A stretch of 64,000 bases of DNA from Methylobacter marinus A45. Its GTDB lineage: Bacteria > Pseudomonadota > Gammaproteobacteria > Methylococcales > Methylomonadaceae. Of this stretch, positions 1 through 8,610 are shown one piece after another. The translations under genes and the position numbers were made by a program. The stretch spans positions 626,465-690,464 of the forward strand of contig NZ_KB912877.1 of NCBI RefSeq assembly GCF_000383855.1. The letters are read 5' to 3'. Every line of letters begins with the position of its first letter. Position 1 is the stretch's first letter. The notes under the pieces were generated by a model that saw only the letters and a program-made list of their open reading frames with translations, did not search any database and was not told the DNA's origin.

Positions 1-327
1 TTCCATGAACTCCACCTGCCACATCAGGCGGTTTCCAATAGCGATGTCATCGGCATCCATCCGTGCAATATACTTGCCCCGTGCGAGCTCGCAACCGTAG
101 TTTAAAGACGCCACTAAGCCCTTGTTCTCCTGGCGGTAAACGCGTACCCGCGCATCCTGCTTATGGTAGCTGTCAAGTATAGAGGCAGTGGAGTCGGTGG
201 AACCGTCGTCAATGATGATGAACTCGAACTCCTGAAAGCTTTGGTCGAGAATACTCTCGACAGCTTCGCTCAAGAAGCGCTCGCCATTGTAGACAGGCAT
301 CACGACTGAGACCCGTGGAGTCATCAT
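1..327 (-). CDS. Glycosyltransferase family 2, N-terminal part (cut by window edge)
   Basis: The reverse strand reads 109 codons without a stop from an ATG at 327 to the window edge. The start MMTPRVSVVMPVYNG is the nucleotide-sugar-binding beta strand of GT-A family 2 enzymes. It is followed by IIIDDGSTDST and then by a DADD-type metal site (ARMDADD), all typical of inverting GT2 enzymes acting in the cytoplasm on lipid-linked sugar. A second ATG lies at 324. The rest of the gene is outside the window, so donor and acceptor cannot be inferred. It is the furthest downstream of four consecutive GT2 genes on this strand and probably belongs to the same polysaccharide cluster. Confidence 0.9.
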   Translation of the reverse strand, partial: MMTPRVSVVMPVYNGERFLSEAVESILDQSFQEFEFIIIDDGSTDSTASILDSYHKQDARVRVYRQENKGLVASLNYGCELARGKYIARMDADDIAIGNRLMWQVEFME

Positions 328-523
328 CGAGTTATTCACTCAATTACGTTCCATTAGCCGCCGCTAAACACTGCTTATCCCGATATGGCGGTTGCAACCC
401 GATTGTGTTTATGGAAACCATGCTCTGCCTCCGGGGAAACATTGTTAAAAACACGCTAGCCACGTTGTCATACCTATGAGAACGGCTAATCCTGCGACTC
501 ATAATCAGGGCGCCCGAAGCCGG

Positions 524-1342
524 TTAAAAATATCTGGACTTTGAAGTCGGCTTGACAAAATGACAGCCAATCAGACGAAAACACAGTACAAGATGGAATA
601 ATCTTAACCTTAACCATGGCCGGGGCTCGGGCTGTTTAAAGATACATAAAGCGAGCTTTGCAATATTATGACAGCCAAGCAAATCCCTGTTCGTATAATA
701 AGCTATGCTCACATATTCATTGAGCCGCTTTCTCAGCGAGCCTTTTCTAGGGTTGTTATATAGTGCTCCAGAACCTGAAATGCGGGCAACTGCCTTTTTT
801 TCACTGAAAAACAGCCACTTTGCCCATTCCTGATCTTCCGCCGTGAATACCTCGGGCTTAAATCCCCGTTTCCGCAAGAGCGGAACCTTGATGATCGAGC
901 AGGTGTTCGAAAGTCCGCAAAATCCATCGAAATTACTTTCATCAATCAGCTCATACCTTAAGACACCGAAATCTTCTCCTTGATTATAGGTATCAAAATA
1001 TACCGCCCCTATATTTTCATTCAAACGCAGCAAGTCAAGAGCGAACTCGATCGAATTATCCACCCCTAGCGCGGTATGAGAACTGATAATCAACACATAC
1101 GCCGTGGAAACGTAACTGATGCCCTGGTTCAGGGCTTCGGCGTAATTGAACTCAGCCCCGACAAAATTATGGATCACGGAATCAGCCGGCAACAAATCAA
1201 GCGTGCCGTCAGTCGAACCTGAATCGACAAAGATATATTCGCTAGGCGCCAGTGTTTGGCGCTGCAATGAATCTAAAGTAATAGCCAGGGTTTTTTCAGA
1301 ATTAAAGGTCCTGATAACAGTAGAATATTTTATACCGCCCAT
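524..1342 (-). CDS. Glycosyltransferase family 2 (tandem copy A)
   Basis: This encodes a predicted 272-residue GT2-like enzyme. It has an N-terminal STVIRTFNSEKTL strand, a VDSGSTDGT loop (the usual DD site is DS here) and an EDQEWAKW segment about two thirds along, which resembles the ED catalytic-base region of rhamnosyl- and galactosyltransferase-type GT2s. The reading frame stays open to an ATG at 1399, but the shorter start at 1342 (MGGIKYS) puts the first beta strand in its usual place. The protein is nearly identical to the gene at 1458-2273, apart from scattered substitutions and a one-residue indel near the middle (GEDFG versus EDLG). Sugar specificity is not visible. The role in surface polysaccharide assembly is inferred from context. 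Confidence 0.85.
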   Translation of the reverse strand: MGGIKYSTVIRTFNSEKTLAITLDSLQRQTLAPSEYIFVDSGSTDGTLDLLPADSVIHNFVGAEFNYAEALNQGISYVSTAYVLIISSHTALGVDNSIEFALDLLRLNENIGAVYFDTYNQGEDFGVLRYELIDESNFDGFCGLSNTCSIIKVPLLRKRGFKPEVFTAEDQEWAKWLFFSEKKAVARISGSGALYNNPRKGSLRKRLNEYVSIAYYTNRDLLGCHNIAKLALCIFKQPEPRPWLRLRLFHLVLCFRLIGCHFVKPTSKSRYF

Positions 1343-1457
1343 ACCCGCTAACCCGTTCTCGATTAAGTCAATTGCAAGGTGAAAGACAAAGCCAGGCATG
1401 TCGCCAGAATGATTCCAAAATCGATATGACTAAAAACCGTGCTGTTTCGCACATCAG

Positions 1458-2273
1458 CTAAAAATATCTGGATTTCGGAGTTGGCTTGACGAAATGACAG
1501 GCAATCAGACGAAAGCAAAGTACAAGATTGAATAGCCTTAGCCTTAGTCTTGGCCGGGGACCGGGCTGTCTAAGGACACCTAAAGCGAGCTTTGCAATAT
1601 TATGAAAACCAAGCAAATCCCTATTCGTATAATAAGCTACGCTCACATATTCATTGAGCCGTTTTCTCAGCGAGTCCTTTCTAGGATTGTGATTTAGCGC
1701 TCCGGACCCTAAAATCCGGGCAACTGCCTTTTTTTCGCTGAAAAACAGCCACTTTGCCCATTCCTGATCTTCCGCCGTGAATACCTCGGGCCTGAATCCT
1801 CGTTTCCGCAACAGCGGAACCTTGATGATCGAGCAGGTGTTCGAAAGCCCGCAAAATCCATCGAAATTGCTTTCATCTATCAGCTCATACCTTAAGGCGC
1901 CAAGATCCTCTTGATTATAGGTATCAAAATATGCCGCTCCTATATTTTCATTCAAACGCAGCAAGTCAAGCGCGAACTCGATCGAATTATCCACCCCTAG
2001 CGCGGTATGAGAACTGATGATTAATACATACGCCGTGGAAACGTGACTGATGCCCTGGTTCAGGGCTTCGGCGTAATTGAACTCAGTCCCCACAAAATTA
2101 TGGATCACGGAATCAGCCGGCAACAAATCAAGCGTGCCGTCAGTCGAACCTGAATCGACAAAGATATATTCGCTAGGCGCCAGTGTTTGGCGCTGCAATG
2201 AATCTAAAGTAATAGCCAGGGTTTTTTCAGAATTAAAGGTCCTGATAACAGTAGAGTATTTTATACGGCCCAT
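1458..2273 (-). CDS. Glycosyltransferase family 2 (tandem copy B)
   Basis: This is a predicted 271-residue GT2 enzyme and a near twin of the gene at 524-1342. It shares the STVIRTFNSEKTL start, the VDSGSTDGT loop, the GLSNTCSIIK segment and the EDQEWAKW motif. An ATG at 2411 would give 317 residues, but that start lies inside the 3' end of the preceding gene and adds no GT2-like sequence. The ATG at 2273 matches copy A. The duplicated DNA also includes about 50 bases upstream of this start and ends just after the stop codon. Divergence is low across the whole unit, which points to a recent tandem duplication with both copies still open. Confidence 0.85.
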   Translation of the reverse strand: MGRIKYSTVIRTFNSEKTLAITLDSLQRQTLAPSEYIFVDSGSTDGTLDLLPADSVIHNFVGTEFNYAEALNQGISHVSTAYVLIISSHTALGVDNSIEFALDLLRLNENIGAAYFDTYNQEDLGALRYELIDESNFDGFCGLSNTCSIIKVPLLRKRGFRPEVFTAEDQEWAKWLFFSEKKAVARILGSGALNHNPRKDSLRKRLNEYVSVAYYTNRDLLGFHNIAKLALGVLRQPGPRPRLRLRLFNLVLCFRLIACHFVKPTPKSRYF

Positions 2274-2344
2274 ACCCGCTAACCCGTTCTCGATTAAGCC
2301 AATTGCAAGGTGAAAAACAAGGCCATTACAGCCCTCTGCTCGCT

Positions 2345-3469
2345 TTACGAGTCGCGCCTCAACAATGCCGGCGCCACTTGGCGGATCCGTCTGATAACAG
2401 GGGCCAAGCAACTGGATAATTCAACACCCATCATTCGTTTGCACGTCAAAATAGCCCAAGGCAGTGATTTCTTGACTTCCGGATAACTATTGAGCGCGAA
2501 CTCAGCGAGCTGCTCGCTGAGTGCCACCTCTTTATCGCTGAACGCATGGCTTGCTTGTCTAACCGCCTGCAAGCCAAGATGGCTGAGTAATCTGCCGTGT
2601 AGTTGTTGAGCTTCAGGCAAGGTATGACTATAGGCCTTGAAGAAGCACTCGAAAGCCTCTTTCCGTTGCTCAAGATCCGCCAAACCTTTCGCCTTGTAGT
2701 AGTTAAACTGCATGTTGCCGCCATGGTAACGGGTCGCCGCCTGGTATTCGTTCAAAATCCCTACCGAAGCATGCGCGGACAAACGCAACCACATCTCCAT
2801 ATCGGCACTATGCGGTAGCTCAGAAAGGTATCCCCCCACACGCTTCTGTAGTTCTGTCCGAACCACTGCGGTAGGAGTCCTCACAATATTTACCGATCGA
2901 CTGGTCTCGATAAGCTTAAGAAATTCGACCCCACTCAGAGTGCGGGACTCCAAATTATCAGTGATTTGTGTGATGACCTTATTAACGAAGGTTTGCGGTT
3001 GACTGATGTAATCGCCGTCAGTGAGAATGAAATCAACCGCTTTACCAAAAATAAAACCCACTTCCGGATGTCTGTTCATTAGCCCAACCGCCCGGCCTAA
3101 GGCGTCGGGAAACAAGAAATCATCCGCTGAGATAAGCAAAAAGTAGTCGGCGGAAGCCCAATCGACGCCTTCGTTAAAGGTTGAGATATGTCCTTTGTTG
3201 CCGGAATGTCGATAAAAGCTGACGCGCGCGTCCTCTCGCGCCAGCTGAGCCCCGATTTCCGCCGTGTTATCGGGGGAGGCGTCATCGATGATCAGAACCC
3301 GGATATCAACCCCCGATTGGCTTAGGATACTTTCGACGCATTCCCGCAGAAAGCGACCATAGTTATAACATGGCACCATTACGTCGATAGAACTCATCGC
3401 ACCAGCTTTCCTGTTGAGAGCAACCGTGCGGTCAGCCGAACTTTGCTGTTTAGCAACAATGCCATTCAT
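2345..3469 (-). CDS. Glycosyltransferase family 2
   Basis: This is a 374-residue protein with a clear GT-A fold signature: SSIDVMVPCYNYGRF, then LIIDDASPDNT, then a SADDF metal-binding motif near residue 115. The C-terminal 130 residues look helical and match no recognised domain. The ATG at 3469 is preceded by a weak GCAGGT at about seven bases. An internal ATG at 3397 (MSSIDV) would remove a 24-residue extension and is a real alternative. The gene lies immediately upstream of GT2 copy B on the same strand, so the four GT2 genes are probably co-transcribed. It is unrelated to the twin genes beyond the shared fold. Confidence 0.88.
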   Translation of the reverse strand: MNGIVAKQQSSADRTVALNRKAGAMSSIDVMVPCYNYGRFLRECVESILSQSGVDIRVLIIDDASPDNTAEIGAQLAREDARVSFYRHSGNKGHISTFNEGVDWASADYFLLISADDFLFPDALGRAVGLMNRHPEVGFIFGKAVDFILTDGDYISQPQTFVNKVITQITDNLESRTLSGVEFLKLIETSRSVNIVRTPTAVVRTELQKRVGGYLSELPHSADMEMWLRLSAHASVGILNEYQAATRYHGGNMQFNYYKAKGLADLEQRKEAFECFFKAYSHTLPEAQQLHGRLLSHLGLQAVRQASHAFSDKEVALSEQLAEFALNSYPEVKKSLPWAILTCKRMMGVELSSCLAPVIRRIRQVAPALLRRDS

Positions 3470-3633
3470 GCGAATACCTGCGTTAAGTCTCTGTTAATTC
3501 ACGCGCGTGCGCGTGAACCTGCCCCTTTATTCTGTAGTAGTTGCGGATGCACCCCAGGTTGTTGAAATGCCCAGCGGCTGACGTTGCAGATATTGTGCGC
3601 GAACTGTTATCCGCTTTATTTTCGTTGACTTAT

Positions 3634-3800
3634 GATCTGGCTAAAAAGACTTCCTGAGACTGGAACCTTGCATAGGATGCGCTGACCAAAAGTAGGCGCT
3701 CCAGGCGGCGCAGTGAAGCGCATCGCTCGCGAACGATGCGCCTCCTGGCGTCGGCGCATCCTATGTTTAAACAGGGAAATTATTTACGACCAAATCCTTA
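3634..3800 (+). repeat. 167-bp dispersed repeat with 95-bp palindromic core, copy 1
   Basis: The core 3671-3765 begins CATAGGATGCGC and ends GCGCATCCTATG, a perfect 12-base terminal inverted repeat. Inside lies a second palindrome, GCGCATCG / CGATGCGC, around CTCGCGAA. Similarity to the copy at 21909-22075 extends about 35 bases beyond the core on each side. The second copy has the opposite orientation. There is no coding capacity, so this is best described as a REP- or MITE-like non-autonomous element. Confidence 0.8.
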
Positions 3801-3930
3801 GGGATTATTGTCCTCTGGTTTAGCACAACGTTAAAGTTGGTATAAACACCTAAGCAATAGCACTTAATGATCTGGCTACGGTTAAGCAATATGATGTGTC
3901 TATAGTCAGTCAATTTCATTATGGCGGGTA

Positions 3931-3958
3931 AATTGTAGGTGCGAATTCATTTATGCCC
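3931..3958 (+). repeat. 28-bp direct repeat, copy 1
   Basis: The sequence starting AATTGTAGGTGCGAATTC is identical over 28 bases to 23894-23921 and in the same orientation. Both copies are intergenic, one on each flank of the polysaccharide locus. Confidence 0.75.
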
Positions 3959-4001
3959 TATGGGTACTTGTGCCCTTATGCATTCCCACGCAGGAGAGAG
4001 T

Positions 4002-4151
4002 GTGAAAGAATTAGTAAAAACATCATAAAAAGCCTTATTTACCACGAAGATCACGAAGGACACGAAGAAAAAAATTAAGTTAATCAAAAACTTAAAACTT
4101 CGTGCTCTTCGTGTCCTTCGTGGTTAAATCCTTTAAATTGAATACTTTCAC
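4002..4151 (+). repeat. MITE-like element, GTGAAAG-ended, short copy
   Basis: The element begins GTGAAAGAATT and ends AATACTTTCAC, a terminal inverted repeat with one mismatch. It contains facing copies of a CCACGAAGGACACGAAG-type unit, so it can fold on itself over most of its length. The inverted copy at 24606-24890 has the same ends but is about 135 bases longer in the middle. A 32-base segment, 4120-4151, is identical to the reverse complement of 24606-24637. Confidence 0.75.
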
Positions 4152-4251
4152 AGCCTCAGGAGCGTGGAAACGAGTAAACTCTGTGCTCTCTGTGGTTATT
4201 CATTTGGACAAAAAATGAATGCTTTCACCGCGCGGAGGGAAACACCCTGAC

Positions 4252-5721
4252 ATGAGCGAACCACTTCATATCGTATTGCGCTGTAATGCCCCATTACTGC
4301 CCAAAGTCCGTTATGTGTTTGATACATTATTCATGGCGCGGGGGATTCCGGTGGTGTATTCCGCTTTGCCGCCGGCGCACGGTCCCTGGCTCTTGTATAG
4401 TTCTTCCAAGGAGCCTTCATGGCCGCTCGAACGATGTCTGGCTGTTGCCCATTGTCCGGAATCCTGGCTATTTCTCGAAAGCCATGCCGCTATCGAGGCC
4501 GCTGTCGCCGTCGATGGATCGATCGTCCTGTTCCCAAAAACAGCCGCCGGTTTCGAGACCGCACTGAACATCCCTTTCGATCTCGCCGCCAATGCCTTTT
4601 ATTTCTTGAGCGCCTGGTCCGAACGTCTCGGGCCGGACAAGGATGAAACGCGAAGCCTGTACTCGAACAGTATCTTTGCCCGTTTGGGCGTGCCGCAAGA
4701 TATCGTCGATCAGTACCTTGATGCGCTCATGACACAGCTGCATGCGCTCTGCGGCAGGCTTGAAACAGAACCATGGCACGCGCTCGCATGGCCGCAAGAT
4801 GCCGCCTATGCGCTCATCCTGTCGCATGATATCGATTTCATTCCGGCCAATCTCATCGATATCGTCAAACAGGGCGCGAAAACGGTGCTGCGCCACCTCG
4901 TCCGCCACCGCGATCCGGCTGACGCCTGGCGGGCTGCGGCAGGACTGGCACGCGCGCTGATGCATAGAGACGATCCTTATGGCTGCGTGCCCGATATCAT
5001 TGAGCGGGAGACAGAACTGGGGGTGCGTGCATCGTTCCAGGTAGCCGTCGGTCACAGGCATCCCAACGACGTCAACTATCGCATCGAGGACGACCGCATC
5101 CGCGACTATTTGCGCGCGATTCCCGATGCCGGTTTCGACCTGTGTCTGCACGGCAGCTACCGGTCCACCGAAAACCCCGTCTGGTATGTAGAGGAAGCGG
5201 CACTTCTGGCGCGGCGCCTGGGCCGGCCGTCCGGCTCGCGCCAGCACTTTCTTTCATTCCACTATGACGCCTTATTTAGCGCGCAGGAACAGGCAGGCAT
5301 CCAGTATGACATGTCCATGGGATTCCCGGACCGCACGGGGCCGCGTGCCGGATTTTCCTATCCTTATTTCCCTTACTGCCTCGCCGAGGATCGTCCTTAT
5401 AACGTGCTTCAGCTCAACCTGTTCCTGATGGACGTTACCTTGCGGGGCTATCTGGGGTTGAAAGGCGCACGCGCGTGGGAGGTCATCCGGACTACGCTCG
5501 ACACCCTGCGCCGCAAGCGGGGTTGCGTCTCGATCGTATGGCATCCGATCGTTTTCAAAGGCGCGCGCGACCCCGGTTATGACCATTTGTTCTGGAAAAT
5601 GGTCGGCTATACGCTTGAGACGAACGGTCTCGCTACAGATGGCAGAACCATCAATGATTTCTGGCGCCGGCAAGCGAAAAATTACATAAGCTTCGGCGAA
5701 GGCTATAAAGAAGATGGTTGA
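4252..5721 (+). CDS. Polysaccharide deacetylase-like protein (NodB-like)
   Basis: This is a 489-residue protein with no signal peptide. The C-terminal half carries a deacetylase-like core: SHDID at residues 191-195 matches the first (Asp) motif, and LCLHGSY around His300 matches the H-x-S/T-type metal motif. A late SIVWHP segment fits the closing His of the fold. The N-terminal 180 residues are a separate region that I do not recognise, though proteins with this layout are usually annotated as polysaccharide deacetylase family. The start at 4252 has GGAGGG about 12 bases upstream; a longer frame from 4219 lacks support. The GT4 gene follows 76 bases downstream, so the two are probably co-transcribed. 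The likely role is deacetylation of an N-acetylated sugar or oligosaccharide intermediate, but the substrate is unknown. Confidence 0.8.
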   Translation: MSEPLHIVLRCNAPLLPKVRYVFDTLFMARGIPVVYSALPPAHGPWLLYSSSKEPSWPLERCLAVAHCPESWLFLESHAAIEAAVAVDGSIVLFPKTAAGFETALNIPFDLAANAFYFLSAWSERLGPDKDETRSLYSNSIFARLGVPQDIVDQYLDALMTQLHALCGRLETEPWHALAWPQDAAYALILSHDIDFIPANLIDIVKQGAKTVLRHLVRHRDPADAWRAAAGLARALMHRDDPYGCVPDIIERETELGVRASFQVAVGHRHPNDVNYRIEDDRIRDYLRAIPDAGFDLCLHGSYRSTENPVWYVEEAALLARRLGRPSGSRQHFLSFHYDALFSAQEQAGIQYDMSMGFPDRTGPRAGFSYPYFPYCLAEDRPYNVLQLNLFLMDVTLRGYLGLKGARAWEVIRTTLDTLRRKRGCVSIVWHPIVFKGARDPGYDHLFWKMVGYTLETNGLATDGRTINDFWRRQAKNYISFGEGYKEDG

Positions 5722-5797
5722 AGGTACATGAAGCGTGATGAATGTTAGCCGCGCAATGGCGCGGGATTGCCAATATTGATCAATGAGGAAATAGCCT

Positions 5798-6973
5798 ATG
5801 GCATGTGTTTTCATGGCGGCCTATACCAATTACCGCCGGGATCCCAGAGTGAAACGCGAGGCAGAGGCCCTGGTGGAGCGCGGTCATCATGTCGTGTTTC
5901 TGGCGCGGCGCCAGCACGGGGAACCGCACCGTGAAACCATCGCCGGCGTGGATATCATCAAAACCATCGGCTTGAAGAACAAGTGCACTTCATTTCTCGA
6001 ATACATGATCGATTACCTTGTATTCTTTTTAATGATATTCGCGCATTTATCGCTGCGCCCGTTGCGCTATCAGCTGATTCATATCAACAACATGCCTGAT
6101 TTTTTGGTATTCGCAACCTGCCTGCCGCGTCTGCTCGGCGTCCCGGTAATTCATGACGTACACGATTTAATGCCCGAACTCTATCTGGAGAAGTTTTCTT
6201 CCGGAGAACAGCACTGGATCGTCAGGGCACTGAAACTGCAGGAACGCTGGGCCGGAAAATTCGCCTCGGCCGTGATTACTGTCGAGGATCGCCTGAAGGA
6301 TATTCTGTCCGCAAGAGGCATCCCGCGCGAGAAAATCCACATACTGATGAATCTGCCCGATGACCGCATTTTCGCGGCGCGCGGACAATTGCCCGCCAAG
6401 CCCGAAAACGCGCCGTTCGTGATGGTTTACCATGGCACCCTTGCCCGCCGACTCGGACTGGATATCGCCTTAGAGGCGGTATCGAAAGCTCAAGACGCGA
6501 TACCGCGCATGGAGCTCCGCATTATCGGCGCGGGCGAGGAACGGGAGCACTTACTGGCGTTGAGCGATCGGCTCGGCCTGCAGGATACGGTCAAGTTCAG
6601 CGACGGCTTCGTGCCGGTGGAAAAGATTCCCTCGATGATCCACGACGCGGATGTCGGCCTGATTCCTTTGCGCATCAGCAGCGGCACGGACATCATGCTG
6701 CCCACCAAGTTGCTCGAATACGTCACGATGGGAATCCCCTGCATCGTGCCTGAAACAGGCACGATCAGCCGCTATTTCGATGAGGAAATGGTGCAGTTCT
6801 TCGCGGCGGAAAACGCCGGCTCCCTCGCCGAGGCAATGATTACGCTTTATCGGGACGCCGGTAAACGAAGCGCTCTGTCCCGTAACGCGACCGAACGCTT
6901 CGCAAAGGTTTACCACTGGAGCGCGCACAAAAAGGTCTATACCGATCTTGTAGAACGCCTCATTGGACAATAG
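5798..6973 (+). CDS. Glycosyltransferase family 4
   Basis: This 391-residue enzyme has a two-domain GT-B layout. The N-terminal domain carries HVVFLARRQHGE and a VIHDVHDLMPE segment. The C-terminal Glycos_transf_1 domain (roughly residues 200-370) has MVYHGTLARRLGLDIALEA, IIGAGEE, and the nucleotide-binding stretch LLEYVTMGIPCI. GT4 enzymes are retaining and transfer from a nucleotide sugar to a lipid-linked acceptor at the cytoplasmic face. The hydrophobic stretch near residues 65-88 (LVFFLMIFAHLSL) is probably a membrane-association helix. The ATG at 5798 follows a GAGGAAATAGCCT ribosome-binding site. It follows the deacetylase-like gene and converges on the sugar dehydrogenase only five bases downstream. 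Confidence 0.9.
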   Translation: MACVFMAAYTNYRRDPRVKREAEALVERGHHVVFLARRQHGEPHRETIAGVDIIKTIGLKNKCTSFLEYMIDYLVFFLMIFAHLSLRPLRYQLIHINNMPDFLVFATCLPRLLGVPVIHDVHDLMPELYLEKFSSGEQHWIVRALKLQERWAGKFASAVITVEDRLKDILSARGIPREKIHILMNLPDDRIFAARGQLPAKPENAPFVMVYHGTLARRLGLDIALEAVSKAQDAIPRMELRIIGAGEEREHLLALSDRLGLQDTVKFSDGFVPVEKIPSMIHDADVGLIPLRISSGTDIMLPTKLLEYVTMGIPCIVPETGTISRYFDEEMVQFFAAENAGSLAEAMITLYRDAGKRSALSRNATERFAKVYHWSAHKKVYTDLVERLIGQ

Positions 6974-6978
6974 CCTCC

Positions 6979-8319
6979 TCAGCCAAGCCCATGCGGCGGG
7001 TTCACCGTAGAGATCGTTTCCAGGACAGTGCGTTCCGCGCGCGAAGATCGCCCGATTCCGAAGTAAAGCACGCCGGCCGCTTCGGCGTCCTGCTGGTTCC
7101 AGAAATTACGGCCATCCAGCACCACTTCCACCCCTTGCTTTCGCCACGCAATAAAATCAGGATCAGCGAATTGAGCGTGGGCCGTGCTCAGAACGACGAC
7201 GCATGCAGCCTCTATCGTGCCCGGTTCAAACCCGGCATCGCGAACTTCTTCATCGGTGTAATGGGGATCCTCGATCGTCACGCGCGCGCCCAATCGCTGG
7301 AGTTCGTCGCGCAGTGCATAGGTTGGGCTGAAGGTGTCCACCTTGACGCCAGGCCGGAAGCCCAGCCCCAGGATGTGCACGTTTTTGCCATTCAGGTTCT
7401 TCCATCTTGCTTCAATCCGTTTCAATTGCCTGGCGGGCTGGGAATCGTTGATTTCGCGGGCGGCTTCTGAAATACGTTGAGGCAGGCCCAAGCGCCGCGA
7501 TTCCCGGGTCAGGAAATACGGATAGACCGGCACGCAATGACCGCCTACACCAATGCCCGGCAACAGCAGATTTGCCTCGCCGTCAGTATTGGCGGCCAAG
7601 CGCACCCGCTCGAAATCAACGCCGGCGATTTCGCAAAAAGCCGCAAACTCATTGGACAAGGCAATGTTCACGTCCCGGTAGAGCATGCCCAGCAATTTGG
7701 CCATCTCCGCCGCTTCGATAGTGCCCACATCGTCAACCGGCGCCCCCAGATAGCGCTGATAAAATGCCACCGCCTTTGCGCATGAATCAGAGTCCAGACC
7801 GCCGACAATTTTGGGCGTGGTCTCCAGTCGCGCCAGCACATGGTTTGCCTTCACGCGTTCCGGACTGTAGGCCACATGGAAGTCTACCCCTGCCTTTAAA
7901 CCACTGTGCCGTTCCAGGCACGGTATCAGGCAGCGCCGGGTACCGCCCACGGCCACGGTGGTCTCGTACACCACCAGCGTGCCTGGGCGAAGCCCCTTGC
8001 CGATTTCCTCCGAAGCCTGCTGCAGTATGCTGAAATTGATATCGCGTTCGGACGTCAGGTGGGCGGGTACGATAACCACGATCACATCGGCTTCGGACGC
8101 GGCCTTGCTGGTATCCGTGCCGGCCTGAAGCCGGCCTTCCTTGTGCAAATCATCCATGAGCTCGGCCAGCCCCGGCTCTTCATAAGGACAAACGCCGGCA
8201 TGAACAGCATCCACAAGCGTCTGATTGATGTCGCTCACTGTTACGCTTGCTCCATGTCTGCCGAACATGCAAGCAAGGGGAAGTCCCATCCGGCCGCCGC
8301 CTACTACCGTAATCTTCAT
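6979..8319 (-). CDS. Nucleotide-sugar 6-dehydrogenase (UDP-GlcNAc/ManNAc type)
   Basis: This 446-residue NAD-dependent enzyme oxidises C6 of a UDP-sugar to the uronic acid. An N-terminal Rossmann fold (VVGGGRMGLPLA) is followed by SPERV near residue 152 and the catalytic GVGGHCVPV with Cys262. A C-terminal UDP-binding domain contains LGLGFRPGVKVD. Family members with this GGHC context include WbpA, WecC and TviB. The WbpB-, WbpE- and WbpD-like genes at 19-22 kb make a UDP-GlcNAc 6-dehydrogenase (WbpA-like) role the most economical reading, though UDP-ManNAc or UDP-Glc cannot be excluded. It would act in the cytoplasm to supply an acidic sugar for the surface polymer. Confidence 0.88.
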   Translation of the reverse strand: MKITVVGGGRMGLPLACMFGRHGASVTVSDINQTLVDAVHAGVCPYEEPGLAELMDDLHKEGRLQAGTDTSKAASEADVIVVIVPAHLTSERDINFSILQQASEEIGKGLRPGTLVVYETTVAVGGTRRCLIPCLERHSGLKAGVDFHVAYSPERVKANHVLARLETTPKIVGGLDSDSCAKAVAFYQRYLGAPVDDVGTIEAAEMAKLLGMLYRDVNIALSNEFAAFCEIAGVDFERVRLAANTDGEANLLLPGIGVGGHCVPVYPYFLTRESRRLGLPQRISEAAREINDSQPARQLKRIEARWKNLNGKNVHILGLGFRPGVKVDTFSPTYALRDELQRLGARVTIEDPHYTDEEVRDAGFEPGTIEAACVVVLSTAHAQFADPDFIAWRKQGVEVVLDGRNFWNQQDAEAAGVLYFGIGRSSRAERTVLETISTVNPPHGLG

Positions 8320-8610
8320 TCTGCAATACTCCTCATGCCTTGTTTTGAAAACCGTGTCATTGAGATTGCCGCGAAATCAGGCGCACTTGCGCAATTCAAC
8401 GGGCTTTCAACGATCCGGTATTATTGCCTCATGCCGTCAAGCGAGTCGCGGAAAAGCGTGGGCGCCGGTCAGGAAATAAAGCCTATTTCCGGCTGTGCTG
8501 AAATCATCCCCGCCTCCCCTCAACGGCTTTTTGTAAAACATGAATCATTCGCCCATCCTCCACTTCAGTTCAATCCTGATCGATTCAGACAATAATAAGC
8601 CCTGATTTTT
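8320..8610. other. Intergenic gap without recognised feature
   Basis: These 291 bases separate the sugar dehydrogenase from the tyrosine-kinase-like gene upstream of it. A plus-strand open frame crosses it but is continuous with antisense of the dehydrogenase and resembles no protein. No terminator or repeat was recognised. Confidence 0.4.

Larger units (their letters stand above)
3470..4251. other. Divergent intergenic region made of repeat modules
   Basis: No credible gene lies in these roughly 780 bases between the minus-strand GT2 cluster and the plus-strand deacetylase. In order it holds a 167-base repeat with a 95-base palindromic core (3634-3800), a 28-base repeat (3931-3958) and a 150-base element ending in GTGAAAGAATT-type inverted repeats (4002-4151). 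Each has a second copy near 21.9-24.9 kb. Promoters for both divergent units should lie here, but I cannot assign them. An alternating purine-pyrimidine run sits near 3499-3515. Confidence 0.6.

Noticed and set aside
4002-4151. CRISPR-like array because of repeated CACGAAGGACACGAAG units
   Set aside because: The units are inverted rather than regularly spaced direct repeats, there are no spacers of constant length, and no cas genes are present.
7906-8595. Plus-strand 229-codon open frame
   Set aside because: It is mostly antisense to the nucleotide-sugar dehydrogenase, has no ribosome-binding site and resembles no protein. The dehydrogenase frame carries all family motifs.
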